This document shows positions 15,521-23,775 of a stretch of DNA of 38,613 bases, one piece after another. The notes below the pieces were generated by a model. The model did no database searches and was not told the DNA's origin. It was given only the letters and a program-made list of their open reading frames with translations. Location: positions 1 to 38,613 of the forward strand of contig CAJUMF010000034.1 in NCBI GenBank assembly GCA_910586965.1. The letters run 5' to 3'. Made by a program: the position numbers and the translations under genes. The stretch comes from an uncultured Dorea sp. (lineage in GTDB: Bacteria; Bacillota; Clostridia; Lachnospirales; Lachnospiraceae). Each line of letters starts with the position of its first letter. Within the stretch, counting starts at the first letter, position 1.

Positions 15521-17485
15521 ATGATATTATCATGCCAGAAAATCAGCAAAGCATTCGGTGAAGATGTAATTGTCACCGACGGCTCTTTCCATATAGAAGA
15601 CCATGAAAAGTGCGCCCTTGTAGGCATTAACGGCGCCGGAAAATCCACCATTCTCAAAATGATCGTGGGCGAACTGCCCCTTGACGGCGGAAATATAGCG
15701 CTCACTAAAGGCAGGACTTTAGGTTATCTTGCCCAGCATCAGGACATGTCCGGGGATAATTCTATCTATGAAGAAGTCAAAACCGCAAAAGCCGAGATTA
15801 TAGAGACAGAAAGACGCCTCAGGCAGATGGAGATGGAGATGAAGCATCTGTCCGGCGGACGGCTTGAAAGCCTTATGGAATCCTATAACCGCCTGACGGC
15901 AGAATTCGAGCGCGCCAACGGTTATGCCTATGAGAGCGAGGTTATCGGCGTACTCAAAGGATTGGGATTTGCGGAGGATGAGTTTAAAAAGCAGATCACA
16001 GCCCTCTCCGGAGGCCAGAAGACCCGTGTCTCTTTAGGAAAGCTTCTTCTTACCAAACCCGACATCCTGCTCCTTGACGAGCCTACCAACCACTTAGACC
16101 TTAATTCCATCGCATGGCTTGAGACTTATCTTTTAAATTACCCGGGAGCAGTTTTGATCGTCTCCCACGACCGGTATTTTTTAAACCGGGTAGTCACCAA
16201 GATCATCGAGATTGAGAATGGGAAACTGATGATGTACTCCGGCAACTACACCCAGTACGCCGAGAAGAAAAAGATGCTCCGGGATGCCATGTTAAAAGAA
16301 TACTTAAACCAGCAGCAGGAAATCAAGCACCAGGAGGCGGTCATCGAAAAGCTGCGCTCCTTCAACCGGGAAAAATCCATCAAACGGGCGGAAAGCCGGG
16401 AAAAGATGCTGGAAAAGATAAAGCCTGTTGAAAAACCTGTAGAGCTTCATGCGGAGATCCATCTGAAATTAGAACCTTCCTGCACAAGCGGCAACGATGT
16501 GCTGTCCGTAGAACACCTCGGCAAATCCTTCCCGCCCCACACCCTCTTTTCTGATGTGAACTTTGAGATCAAGCGGGGAGAACATGTGGCAGTCATCGGG
16601 GACAACGGCACAGGAAAGACTACTTTGTTAAAAATCTTAAACCGTGTCCTTCCCGCCGATACCGGGCAGTTTACCTTGGGAACGAACGTACAGATCGGCT
16701 ACTACGACCAGGAACATCACGTCCTCCACATGGAAAAGACGATTTTTGAAGAGATATCCGACGACTATCCGTCCCTCACCAATACGGAGATCCGCAATAT
16801 GCTTGCTGCTTTTCTCTTTACCGGGGACGATGTGTTCAAGCTGATCGGGGACTTGAGCGGCGGGGAACGGGGGCGTGTGTCCCTGGCAAAACTAATGCTC
16901 TCTGAAGCCAACTTCCTCATCCTGGATGAGCCGACGAACCACTTGGATATCGTCTCAAAAGAGATACTGGAAAAGGCGCTGAACGATTACACAGGGACAG
17001 TCCTCTATGTCTCCCACGACCGATACTTTATCAACCAGACAGCGACGAGGATCTTAGACCTAGTGAACCAGACCTTTGTCAACTATATCGGAAATTATGA
17101 TTATTACCTTGAAAAACGGGATGAATTGACCGCGGCTTACTCCTGTGCGAATACAGCAGGCGGCACTCCTTCCTACAGCCCCGGTTCTCAAAATACAAGG
17201 CTTCCCGGCTCTCTGGATGATTCCGCTGCTGTTAGCAGCTCCAAGGCAAGCTGGCAGGAGCAAAAGGAAGCCCAGGCCCGCAGGCGGAAACGGTTGAATG
17301 ACCTTAATAAGACCGAGCAGCGCATCGCTGAACTGGAAGACAGGGACAGCGCCATCGACCGCCTGATGACCCAGGAAGAAGTGTACACAAATTCTGTCCG
17401 ATGCCAGGAACTTGCGATGGAAAAGACCGGGATCGCACAAGAACTGGAAGAGCTTTATGAAAAGTGGGAAGAGCTGGCAGAGTAA
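15521..17485 (+). CDS. ABC-F family ATPase (ribosome-associated)
   Basis: A 654-residue soluble protein with two ABC cassettes and no membrane domain, the mark of ABC-F translation factors, which act at the ribosomal E site. The first cassette has Walker A GINGAGKST (35-43) and LSGGQKTRVSLGKLLL followed by LLLDEPTNHLD. The second has GDNGTGKTT and LSGGERGRVSLAKLML followed by LILDEPTNHLD. The P-site tRNA interaction linker between the cassettes is charged and helical, and about 100 C-terminal residues form a coiled coil rich in Lys/Glu, as in the YdiF/Uup type. It is the only clear plus-strand gene here. Whether it is housekeeping or gives antibiotic protection is not decided by sequence; I lean to housekeeping. 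Confidence 0.92.
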   Translation: MILSCQKISKAFGEDVIVTDGSFHIEDHEKCALVGINGAGKSTILKMIVGELPLDGGNIALTKGRTLGYLAQHQDMSGDNSIYEEVKTAKAEIIETERRLRQMEMEMKHLSGGRLESLMESYNRLTAEFERANGYAYESEVIGVLKGLGFAEDEFKKQITALSGGQKTRVSLGKLLLTKPDILLLDEPTNHLDLNSIAWLETYLLNYPGAVLIVSHDRYFLNRVVTKIIEIENGKLMMYSGNYTQYAEKKKMLRDAMLKEYLNQQQEIKHQEAVIEKLRSFNREKSIKRAESREKMLEKIKPVEKPVELHAEIHLKLEPSCTSGNDVLSVEHLGKSFPPHTLFSDVNFEIKRGEHVAVIGDNGTGKTTLLKILNRVLPADTGQFTLGTNVQIGYYDQEHHVLHMEKTIFEEISDDYPSLTNTEIRNMLAAFLFTGDDVFKLIGDLSGGERGRVSLAKLMLSEANFLILDEPTNHLDIVSKEILEKALNDYTGTVLYVSHDRYFINQTATRILDLVNQTFVNYIGNYDYYLEKRDELTAAYSCANTAGGTPSYSPGSQNTRLPGSLDDSAAVSSSKASWQEQKEAQARRRKRLNDLNKTEQRIAELEDRDSAIDRLMTQEEVYTNSVRCQELAMEKTGIAQELEELYEKWEELAE

Positions 17486-17518
17486 ATACATGGGAAAATA
17501 AAACAGACAGAAAATAAC

Positions 17519-17546
17519 TGCCGGAGTTCTCTCTAGAATTCCGGCA
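17519..17546. terminator. bidirectional terminator between convergent ABC-F and glsA genes
   Basis: TGCCGGAGTTCT (17519-17530) and AGAATTCCGGCA (17535-17546) form a 12-bp stem with one G-U pair and a CTCT loop. It overlaps the glsA stop codon and the end of its coding region. The minus-strand side is followed by GTTATTTTCTG; the plus-strand tail is poor in T. Confidence 0.6.
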
Positions 17547-18459
17547 CATTATCTGCAAACATATGTAATTTCATCTTAGCTGACAACTCTCGAAGTATAT
17601 GCTGCCCTGCAATGCTATTCCCTTTTTCGTCAAGGGACGGCCCAAAGATGCCGATTCCCATTCTCTTATCCACTACGGAAAGAATTCCTCCTCCGACACC
17701 GCTTTTTGACGGTACGCCCACCTCAACTGCGAACTTTCCCGAGCCATCATACATCCCGCAGGTCAGCATGATCGTTTTTACGATCTGTACCACCCAGCTA
17801 TGCAATAAGCGTTCTCCCGTTACCGGATTAACTCCGCCAGATGCCAACACCAGCCCGAATCCCGCCAGGCTCGCCGCTGTCACATTAAGGGAACACATCT
17901 GCACATAAAGCTTTAAGCTTTCCTCCACGCTGTTTTCCAGTATTCCCTTACTCTCTAACAAGTACGCAATGGCCTTGTTCCTGGATATATGCCCCATCTC
18001 CGATTGATACACTTTCTCGTTAAGGGTAATCCCATCATCCATACAGAGACGTCTCGTAAACTTTAACATCTTGTCAAAGCTTACCTCCGAAGCCAGATGG
18101 CTCGCTATGGCTATCGCTCCGGAATTGATCATCGGATTCGATGGATAATCACTGGTCAGATCAAGTTTCACCAGAGAATCAAAGGAATCCCCCGAAGGCT
18201 CCATGCCTACTCTGTCAAAAGTCCTTTCATACCCACATCGCTCAAGGGCAACTGCCAGTGAGACTACCTTGGAGATACTCTGGATTGTAAAACGCACATC
18301 CGCATCCCCGCATTTATAATATTGTCCTTCTCCGGTACAGACACATACTCCCAGATAATCTTTATTCACGCGTCCAAGCTCAGGTATGTATGTGGCTGTC
18401 CTTCCCAGGGCAGTCATTTTCTTTCCTTCCACTATTGCTTGTTCTAATATCTTATCCAT
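17533..18459 (-). CDS. glsA: glutaminase A
   Basis: A 308-residue serine-dependent beta-lactamase-like glutaminase that hydrolyses glutamine to glutamate and ammonia in the cytoplasm. The nucleophile motif is QSISKVVSL, with S61 and K64 forming the SxxK pair. NPMINSGAIA and GMYDGSGKFAVEVGVPSKSGVGGGI are conserved family blocks. It has the compact 310-residue length with no ankyrin or STAS extension. The SD GGAGG precedes the ATG. Only 30 bp separate it from the mazF gene upstream, with no promoter or terminator that I can see, so at least some glsA mRNA probably comes from the toxin-antitoxin promoter. In gut bacteria it may also aid acid tolerance, which is inference. Confidence 0.95.
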   Translation of the reverse strand: MDKILEQAIVEGKKMTALGRTATYIPELGRVNKDYLGVCVCTGEGQYYKCGDADVRFTIQSISKVVSLAVALERCGYERTFDRVGMEPSGDSFDSLVKLDLTSDYPSNPMINSGAIAIASHLASEVSFDKMLKFTRRLCMDDGITLNEKVYQSEMGHISRNKAIAYLLESKGILENSVEESLKLYVQMCSLNVTAASLAGFGLVLASGGVNPVTGERLLHSWVVQIVKTIMLTCGMYDGSGKFAVEVGVPSKSGVGGGILSVVDKRMGIGIFGPSLDEKGNSIAGQHILRELSAKMKLHMFADNVPEF

Positions 18460-18489
18460 ACTTTTCCTCCATCCACTCTTTTCAACATA

Positions 18490-18816
18490 TTAGAAAAAAG
18501 CTTTTACATATGCCAGTGTTTTATCCAGCAAATCTTTTGGCAGCTTTTCCACAAACTGGATATTTCTGCTGATTACATCCAGACACTTCATATGTTCCGT
18601 TAAGATTACGCCTGTTGTCTTCGTCCGGGCATCCAACGGGAGATGCAGCGGAAATTGATTGCTTGTATTTGTAATCGGGCACACGACAGCAAACTTCGTT
18701 TTCATAAAAAACTGTTCATTGCTGATGACTATCCCCGGCCTCCTGCCTGCTTGCTCATGTCCTGATTGCGGACTAAAATCCAGGAATACAATATCGCCCT
18801 GTTTCGGATGATACAT
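18490..18816 (-). CDS. mazF: MazF/PemK toxin of a mazEF pair
   Basis: A MazF-fold endoribonuclease of 108 residues, recognised by QGDIVFLDFSPQSGHEQAGRRPG near the start, VVCPITNT in the middle and VILTEHMKCLDVISRN near the end (ChpB/PemK-like). The frame allows GTG at 18822, but the ATG at 18816 has AAGGAAG 7 nt before it and overlaps the antitoxin stop as TAATG, a typical coupled arrangement that keeps toxin synthesis tied to antitoxin synthesis. Unlike the mazF near alr, this one has its cognate partner. glsA follows after 30 bp. Confidence 0.92.
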   Translation of the reverse strand: MYHPKQGDIVFLDFSPQSGHEQAGRRPGIVISNEQFFMKTKFAVVCPITNTSNQFPLHLPLDARTKTTGVILTEHMKCLDVISRNIQFVEKLPKDLLDKTLAYVKAFF

Positions 18817-19061
18817 TACCACACTTCCTTCCCGACAGGAGAACCCCAGTCAAATTTCTCGGCTTCATATTCCCCATTATAATCTTTAAAAATATCTTCT
18901 AATGTAAGCTCATTTTTTCCCTTTACTTTTGAAATTACAATATTATCATCGACCCGGTTTAATTCAACAAGATCATTTTCCATCATTCCCAACGCCTCAA
19001 GAAACGCTTTTGGTATTCTAATCCCTTGCGAATTCCCCCATTTCTGAATTATTGCCTGCAT
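18816..19061 (-). CDS. mazE: AbrB/MazE-type antitoxin
   Basis: An 81-residue swapped-hairpin AbrB/MazE DNA-binding protein: IIQKWGNSQGIRIPKAFLEALGM is the classic MazE N-terminus. The acidic C-terminal half (about residues 50-81) is expected to wrap around MazF and occlude its active site. With the toxin it should repress its own promoter; the promoter at 19085-19113 contains two copies of the palindrome GTATATAC. SD AAGGAG precedes the ATG. Confidence 0.93.
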   Translation of the reverse strand: MQAIIQKWGNSQGIRIPKAFLEALGMMENDLVELNRVDDNIVISKVKGKNELTLEDIFKDYNGEYEAEKFDWGSPVGKEVW

Positions 19062-19084
19062 AAAATCATCTCCTTTTTATGTAT

Positions 19085-19113
19085 AGTATATACAACAGTA
19101 TATACATCGTCAA
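19085..19113 (-). promoter_or_regulatory. mazEF promoter with tandem GTATATAC palindromes
   Basis: Minus strand: -35 TTGACG (19108-19113), 17-bp spacer, -10 TATACT (19085-19090). Two copies of the self-complementary octamer GTATATAC lie at 19086-19093 and 19098-19105, 12 bp apart, overlapping the -10 and filling the spacer. They are within a longer inverted repeat ATGTATA / TATACAT and are the obvious operator for MazE-MazF autorepression. Confidence 0.78.
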
Positions 19114-19130
19114 CAATTATATACGAAAAA

Positions 19131-19166
19131 GGGGAAGAAACGGCTCTTACGAGTTCATCCTTCCCC
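19131..19166 (-). terminator. terminator between the flavoprotein gene and mazE
   Basis: GGGGAAG (19131-19137) and CTTCCCC (19160-19166) form the stem, with a small inner CTC-GTAA-GAG hairpin, followed on the minus strand by TTTTTC. It insulates mazEF from the upstream flavoprotein transcript. Confidence 0.65.
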
Positions 19167-19244
19167 TGTTTAGAATTGTCCTTTTATATTTCCTTTCTCA
19201 TAATAAAGAACCAATCCTGTTTCCTATAAAGCTCAAATCCATAT

Positions 19245-20099
19245 TTATCTCCACTTATCCCCCGCCATCAGTTCCTCAAGGGGCAGCCTCTCCTGCACAT
19301 ACTCCTGCAGCAGGTCATCTTCCGCCTGCTCCTCCGGCTTTTCCTGCGTCAGCCCGGCTCCTTCCTGCAAGGCTCCTTCCGCCTCGGTTCTCTCCGGTAT
19401 CCAAGGTCTTTTATCCCCCAGCCACCCCTTCTCTTTCCAGTAATCCGTGTCAATCTGCTGCATAAACGCCCGCCTGTGCATATGCCGCATCAGGTAGAAA
19501 AGCGCCCTCGCCCGCAGAGAAGGCATCACCTTCCCCGGCTCATGGACAATCTTCGCCATAAGCTCATTGACCTTTTTATCAATCTTATCCTTGACAGGTT
19601 TTTCCACCCCATCCCAGGACATGCTCCTAATCGCCAACCCATAGGTATAGACACGTCCAACGCCCCACCATCTCAGGCTGTCGGTAATATCCTTAAGGGC
19701 GCTCTTCATGCCGCCCCCGGCAGCCGTCGCAAAGCAGACTGCCTGTTTCTGGAACATAGAGCCCTCCGGGCGGTGTACCATCCACCGGTATCCGTAATGG
19801 TCAAGGAGCGCTTTAATCTGCCCCGTCGCATGATAGACATAAGTGGGCGTCGCGAACACAAGAAGGTCCGCCTCGTCAATCAGCCTCGTGACACGTCTCA
19901 GATAGATAAAATAATCCGGACACTTCTTCGCTCCCTGGGTAATGCACAGACCGCACCCCCGGCAGAATTCCGGCATATCCTTGGGCAGGAACAGCTCATT
20001 TACCGTATCCTGCGACAAGGCAACCCGCTCCACAAACATCTTCGCAATCCGGTACGTCGAACTCTTCCTCATCGTACCGTTAATCATCAGTATATTCAT
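19245..20099 (-). CDS. flavodoxin-fold NAD(P)H oxidoreductase with Cys cluster (iron-sulfur flavoprotein-like)
   Basis: A 284-residue protein. The first 190 residues form an NADPH-dependent FMN reductase/flavodoxin-like domain: MNILMINGTMRKSST binds the FMN phosphate, and FATPTYVYHATGQIKALLD is the second flavin loop. CRGCGLCITQGAKKC (about 46-60) has the CX2CX2CX7C spacing seen in iron-sulfur flavoproteins, which carry a [4Fe-4S] cluster and shuttle electrons in anaerobes. The last 90 residues are a charged extension, with Glu-rich sequence near the C-terminus, which I do not recognise. The electron donor and acceptor are unknown. The ATG follows AAGGGA; the gene is 14 bp from icd and is probably in the same transcript. 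Confidence 0.82.
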   Translation of the reverse strand: MNILMINGTMRKSSTYRIAKMFVERVALSQDTVNELFLPKDMPEFCRGCGLCITQGAKKCPDYFIYLRRVTRLIDEADLLVFATPTYVYHATGQIKALLDHYGYRWMVHRPEGSMFQKQAVCFATAAGGGMKSALKDITDSLRWWGVGRVYTYGLAIRSMSWDGVEKPVKDKIDKKVNELMAKIVHEPGKVMPSLRARALFYLMRHMHRRAFMQQIDTDYWKEKGWLGDKRPWIPERTEAEGALQEGAGLTQEKPEEQAEDDLLQEYVQERLPLEELMAGDKWR

Positions 20100-20113
20100 A
20101 CAGAATCCCTTCC

Positions 20114-21310
20114 TTACAATCTCTCAGCAATGGCCTTTATAAAGTCCTCGCTGTTTAACACAACCGGATTCGTGTTCGTCGTGATCAGCGCAAGATCCTT
20201 CGTCATCTTTCCTTCCTCAATGGTGTCAATAGTCGCCCTCTCAAGCCTGTCCGCGAACTCCATAAGCTCCTTATTTCCATCCAGCTCGCCCCGTTTCTTA
20301 AGCGCGCCCGTCCATGCGAATATCGTAGCCACAGAATTTGTAGAAGTCTCCTCGCCCTTCAGATGTTTATAATAATGACGCTGCACCGTTCCGTGAGCCG
20401 CCTCGTACTCATAGTACCCTTCCGGAGACACAAGCACGGAAGTCATCATAGCCAGAGAACCGAATGCCGAGGACACCATATCGCTCATCACATCCCCGTC
20501 ATAGTTCTTGCACGCCCAGATATAGCCGCCCTCCGACTTCATCACCCGGGCAACCGCATCGTCAATGAGCGTGTAGAAATACACAATCCCCGCCGTCTTA
20601 AACTTTTCGTCATACTCCGCGTCATAAATCTCCTGGAAAATATCCTTAAACGTATGGTCATACTTTTTGGAAATCGTATCCTTCGTGGCAAACCAAAGGT
20701 CCTGCTTTGTGTCCAGCGCATAGTTAAAACAGCTCCTGGCAAAGCTTTCGATAGAACGGTCCACATTATGCATTCCCTGGATAATTCCCTCGCCGTCAAA
20801 CTCATGGATCAGCTCCCTTACTTCCTGCCCGTCCTCATCCGTAAATACAAGCTCCGCCTTTCCCGCTCCCGGAATCTTCATCTCCGAATTCTTGTACACA
20901 TCCCCGTAGGCATGTCTTGCGATAGTGATCGGTTTCTTCCAGTTCCTCACGCACGGCTCAATCCCCTTCACTACAATAGGCGCCCGGAAAACCGTTCCGT
21001 CCAGGATTGCCCGGATCGTCCCGTTGGGGCTCTTCCACATCTCCTTAAGGTCATACTCCGTCATCCGCGCCGCATTAGGCGTAATGGTCGCGCACTTCAC
21101 CGCAACCTTGTGCCTCTTCACCGCATTGGCAGAGTCAACCGTCACCTGGTCGTCCGTCGCATTGCGGTGCTCAAGCCCCAGATCATAATACTCCGTATTC
21201 AGCTCAACAAACGGCGCCAGAAGATGCTCCTTGATCATCTTCCAGAGAATCCTCGTCATCTCATCCCCGTCCATCTCCACAATCGGATTCAACATCTTTA
21301 TCTTCTCCAC
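20114..21310 (-). CDS. icd: NADP-dependent isocitrate dehydrogenase, eukaryotic type
   Basis: Converts isocitrate to 2-oxoglutarate and CO2 with NADP+, supplying 2-oxoglutarate for glutamate in a probably incomplete TCA cycle. The sequence is of the homodimeric subfamily shared with eukaryotic IDH1/2 (LVEMDGDEMTR-like start, ATITPNAARMTEYDLK, NGTIRAILDGTVFR, KYDHTFKDIF), not the E. coli type. ATG at 21316 would leave 1 nt after AGGAGG; GTG at 21310 is 7 nt away and gives the family-typical start MEKIKMLNPIVEMDGDEM, so GTG is chosen (398 residues). It follows the inverted-repeat element and precedes the flavoprotein gene. Confidence 0.95.
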   Translation of the reverse strand: MEKIKMLNPIVEMDGDEMTRILWKMIKEHLLAPFVELNTEYYDLGLEHRNATDDQVTVDSANAVKRHKVAVKCATITPNAARMTEYDLKEMWKSPNGTIRAILDGTVFRAPIVVKGIEPCVRNWKKPITIARHAYGDVYKNSEMKIPGAGKAELVFTDEDGQEVRELIHEFDGEGIIQGMHNVDRSIESFARSCFNYALDTKQDLWFATKDTISKKYDHTFKDIFQEIYDAEYDEKFKTAGIVYFYTLIDDAVARVMKSEGGYIWACKNYDGDVMSDMVSSAFGSLAMMTSVLVSPEGYYEYEAAHGTVQRHYYKHLKGEETSTNSVATIFAWTGALKKRGELDGNKELMEFADRLERATIDTIEEGKMTKDLALITTNTNPVVLNSEDFIKAIAERL

Positions 21311-21370
21311 AATCATACCTCCTACAATTCCCTGTATATTTCAAAGTTTCACTAAAGGCTGTACTGTCCG

Positions 21371-21507
21371 GCAGAGAATTTATGGTTACCCCTGAAGGAA
21401 TCCCGTAAAAAACGCCAGCACTTGGCGAGGTCTTTTCGAGCCTAGTGTCTGCTGCGTTTTTTCAGAGCGAAAGCGCGGTGACGAAGGGGTAATCATAAAT
21501 TCTCTGC
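21371..21507. repeat. 137-bp inverted-repeat element between ilvA and icd
   Basis: The ends 21371-21393 and 21485-21507 are inverted repeats identical at 22 of 23 positions. Nested inside are AAAAAACGC (21407-21415) and its complement GCGTTTTTT (21454-21462), plus smaller stems, so almost the whole segment can fold into one long cruciform or RNA hairpin. It contains no gene. The form resembles a MITE or a large palindromic intergenic repeat; no second copy was noticed in this window. It fills most of the 216-bp gap. Confidence 0.75.
21407..21427 (-). terminator. terminator of ilvA inside the inverted-repeat element
   Basis: On the minus strand CGCCA-AGTGC-TGGCG is followed by TTTTTT, a compact intrinsic terminator about 105 bp after the ilvA stop. 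It implies that the ftsY-ilvA transcript ends within the element and that icd is started separately. Confidence 0.6.
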
Positions 21508-21532
21508 AGAACGATAACCTGCCTGTTATGTT

Positions 21533-22753
21533 TTAATACAGTTTCGCCCCAACTTCTCTCGGGCGGAACCCTTCACTCTCAAGAGCCATAAGTATCTCAT
21601 TCTTATGCTCTGTCCCGAATGTCTCCATCGTAATCCTGAGCTCCACTGCCGCATTCCGGTTGATGCTGACAAACTGGTTGTGCTCAAGCTTAATGACATT
21701 GCCGTTGGCATTGGCAATCGTCGTCGCCACCCGCACCAGCTCTCCTGCCTTATCCGGCAAAAGAACCGACACCGAAAAGATACGGTCTCTCTGGATCAGC
21801 CCGTGCTGTACAACGGAGGACATGGTAGTCACGTCCATATTGCCGCCGCTGAGAATCGCGACAGCCTTCTTCTTATTCAGCTCAAGCTGTTTCAGCGCCG
21901 CAATCGTGAGCAATCCCGAATTTTCCACAATCATCTTATGGTTTTCCACCATATCAAGGAACGCGCCGATAAGCTCGTCGTCCTCCACCAGAAGGATCTG
22001 GTCGATGTTATCCTTGCAATAAGGGAAAATATTCTCCCCCACCCGCTTTACGGCTGTGCCGTCTGCAATCGTGTTCGCACTGGGTAGCGTCACCGGCTCG
22101 CCCGCCTCTAAAGCCGCAGACATGCTGGCAGCAGACTTCGGCTCCACCCCGATGACCTTGATCTTCGGGTTCAGCATCTTCGCCAGCGTGGCAACACCCG
22201 TCACCAGCCCGCCGCCGCCGATCGGCACAAGGATATAGTCCACCGTCGGCAGCTCCTGGATAATCTCCATGGCAATGCTCCCCTGCCCGGTAGCAACCGC
22301 TAAATCGTCAAAAGGATGCACCAGCGTCTTTCCGGTCTCCTCTGCCAATTTTACCGCATAAGCATAGGAATCGTCAAATACATCTCCGTGGAGCACCACT
22401 TCCGCCCCGTAATTCTTCGTCCGGTTCACCTTGATAAGCGGCGTCACCGTAGGCATAACGATAGTAGCCTTGCAGCCGAATTTCTGCGCCGCAAAAGCCA
22501 CGCCCTGGGCATGGTTCCCTGCAGACGCGGTAATCAGCCCCCGGCTCCTCTCCTCCTCGGAAAGCGTGCTGATCTTATAGTAAGCGCCCCGCACCTTGTA
22601 AGCGCCCGTACACTGCATGTTCTCCGGCTTTAAGTACACCTTTCCTCCGGTGAGCCTGCTTAAGTTCTCACTGTACACCAGTTTTGTCGGCAATGTGACC
22701 TCTTTCACAATCTCACTTGCCTCTTCAAATTTTTCCAATAAAAGTTCCTGCAT
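21533..22753 (-). CDS. ilvA: threonine ammonia-lyase with ACT domain
   Basis: A PLP enzyme of 406 residues deaminating threonine to 2-oxobutanoate, feeding isoleucine synthesis or threonine catabolism. K53 in AYKVRGAYYK binds PLP, and PIGGGGLVTGVA is the glycine loop holding its phosphate. The C-terminal 80 residues (VSVLLPDKAGELVRVATTIA...) form one ACT domain for allosteric control, the architecture of Clostridium/Corynebacterium-type single-ACT enzymes; biosynthetic or catabolic use cannot be told apart here. AGGAGG precedes the ATG. It lies 39 bp after ftsY and is probably at the end of that operon. Confidence 0.93.
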   Translation of the reverse strand: MQELLLEKFEEASEIVKEVTLPTKLVYSENLSRLTGGKVYLKPENMQCTGAYKVRGAYYKISTLSEEERSRGLITASAGNHAQGVAFAAQKFGCKATIVMPTVTPLIKVNRTKNYGAEVVLHGDVFDDSYAYAVKLAEETGKTLVHPFDDLAVATGQGSIAMEIIQELPTVDYILVPIGGGGLVTGVATLAKMLNPKIKVIGVEPKSAASMSAALEAGEPVTLPSANTIADGTAVKRVGENIFPYCKDNIDQILLVEDDELIGAFLDMVENHKMIVENSGLLTIAALKQLELNKKKAVAILSGGNMDVTTMSSVVQHGLIQRDRIFSVSVLLPDKAGELVRVATTIANANGNVIKLEHNQFVSINRNAAVELRITMETFGTEHKNEILMALESEGFRPREVGAKLY

Positions 22754-22792
22754 CCTTAATTCCTCCTGATTCCAACATATTCTCCATATTGC

Positions 22793-23752
22793 CTAGATTT
22801 CTGCGGACTCCTCCGCATCCGAAGTTCTTCCATCCACGGTAAATAAAGCCTTCACAAAATTATCCGCGTCAAACTTCTGCAAGTCGTCAATACTCTCGCC
22901 CACGCCGATATATTTTACCGGAATCCCAAGCTCCGCATGGATTGCAACCGCAATCCCTCCCTTGGCTGTTCCGTCCATCTTCGTCAGCACGATGCCGGTA
23001 ACATCCGTCACCTCGCTGAATTCCTTCGCCTGCTGCAGTGCATTCTGCCCTGTCGTAGCGTCAAGGACAACCAAAGTCTCGCGGAATGCCTCCGGGAACT
23101 CCCGGTCAACAATCCGGTTCATCTTCTTTAACTCTTCCATCAGATTCTTTTTATTGTGGAGCCGCCCCGCCGTATCGCACAAGAGCACGTCCGCGCGCCT
23201 TGCCTTCGCCGCCGCCACCGCGTCGTAGACGACCGACGCCGGGTCGGAGCCTTCCTGGCCGCCGATAAGCTCTGCCTGCGCCCGGTTCGCCCACTCCTTA
23301 AGCTGCTCTCCCGCCGCCGCCCGGAACGTATCCGCCGCCGCCATGATCACCTTTTTATCCATTGCCCGAAGTTTCCCGGCAAGCTTCCCGATGGTCGTCG
23401 TCTTACCCACTCCATTTACGCCCACAACCATGACGACGGAAGTCTTCTCCTCGAATTCGTAAGCTGTCTCGCCGACCTCCATCTGTTCTCTGATACTCTC
23501 GATCAGAAGTTCCCGGCAGTCAGCCGGCTGCTTGATATGGCGCTCCTTTACCTTCTTTTTCAGATCATCCAAAATATCATAAGTCGCCTGTACACCAAGA
23601 TCCCCCATGATCAGGACTTCCTCAAGCTCCTCATAAAAATCCTCGTCAATATTGGAAAATCCGGAAAAAATACTGTCCATACTGTTCACAATATTGTCTC
23701 TCGTCTTCGAAAGCCCTGATATCAACCGTTTAAAAAAACCTTCTTCCGCCAT
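22793..23752 (-). CDS. ftsY: signal recognition particle receptor FtsY
   Basis: The membrane-associated SRP-GTPase receptor that docks ribosome-nascent chain-SRP complexes at SecYEG. The helical N domain (ITGL-type start GFFKRLISGLSKTRDNI) may contact membrane lipid; it lacks the long acidic A domain of E. coli. G-domain motifs are GVNGVGKTTTIGKLAG (P loop), DTFRAAAGEQLKEWA, DTAGRLHNKKNLMEEL and LTKMDGTAKGG. The open frame starts with a GTG at 23761 that touches AGGAGG; the ATG at 23752 (MAEEGFFKRL) is correctly spaced (319 residues). It is 23 bp after smc, as in most Firmicutes. Confidence 0.96.
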   Translation of the reverse strand: MAEEGFFKRLISGLSKTRDNIVNSMDSIFSGFSNIDEDFYEELEEVLIMGDLGVQATYDILDDLKKKVKERHIKQPADCRELLIESIREQMEVGETAYEFEEKTSVVMVVGVNGVGKTTTIGKLAGKLRAMDKKVIMAAADTFRAAAGEQLKEWANRAQAELIGGQEGSDPASVVYDAVAAAKARRADVLLCDTAGRLHNKKNLMEELKKMNRIVDREFPEAFRETLVVLDATTGQNALQQAKEFSEVTDVTGIVLTKMDGTAKGGIAVAIHAELGIPVKYIGVGESIDDLQKFDADNFVKALFTVDGRTSDAEESAEI

Positions 23753-23775
23753 CAAATACACCTCCTGTATGTAAA

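Noticed and set aside
20363..21355. Plus-strand 330-codon frame opposite icd
   Set aside because: Antisense shadow of a clearly conserved enzyme; Arg/His/Leu-rich composition typical of shadow frames and no ribosome site.
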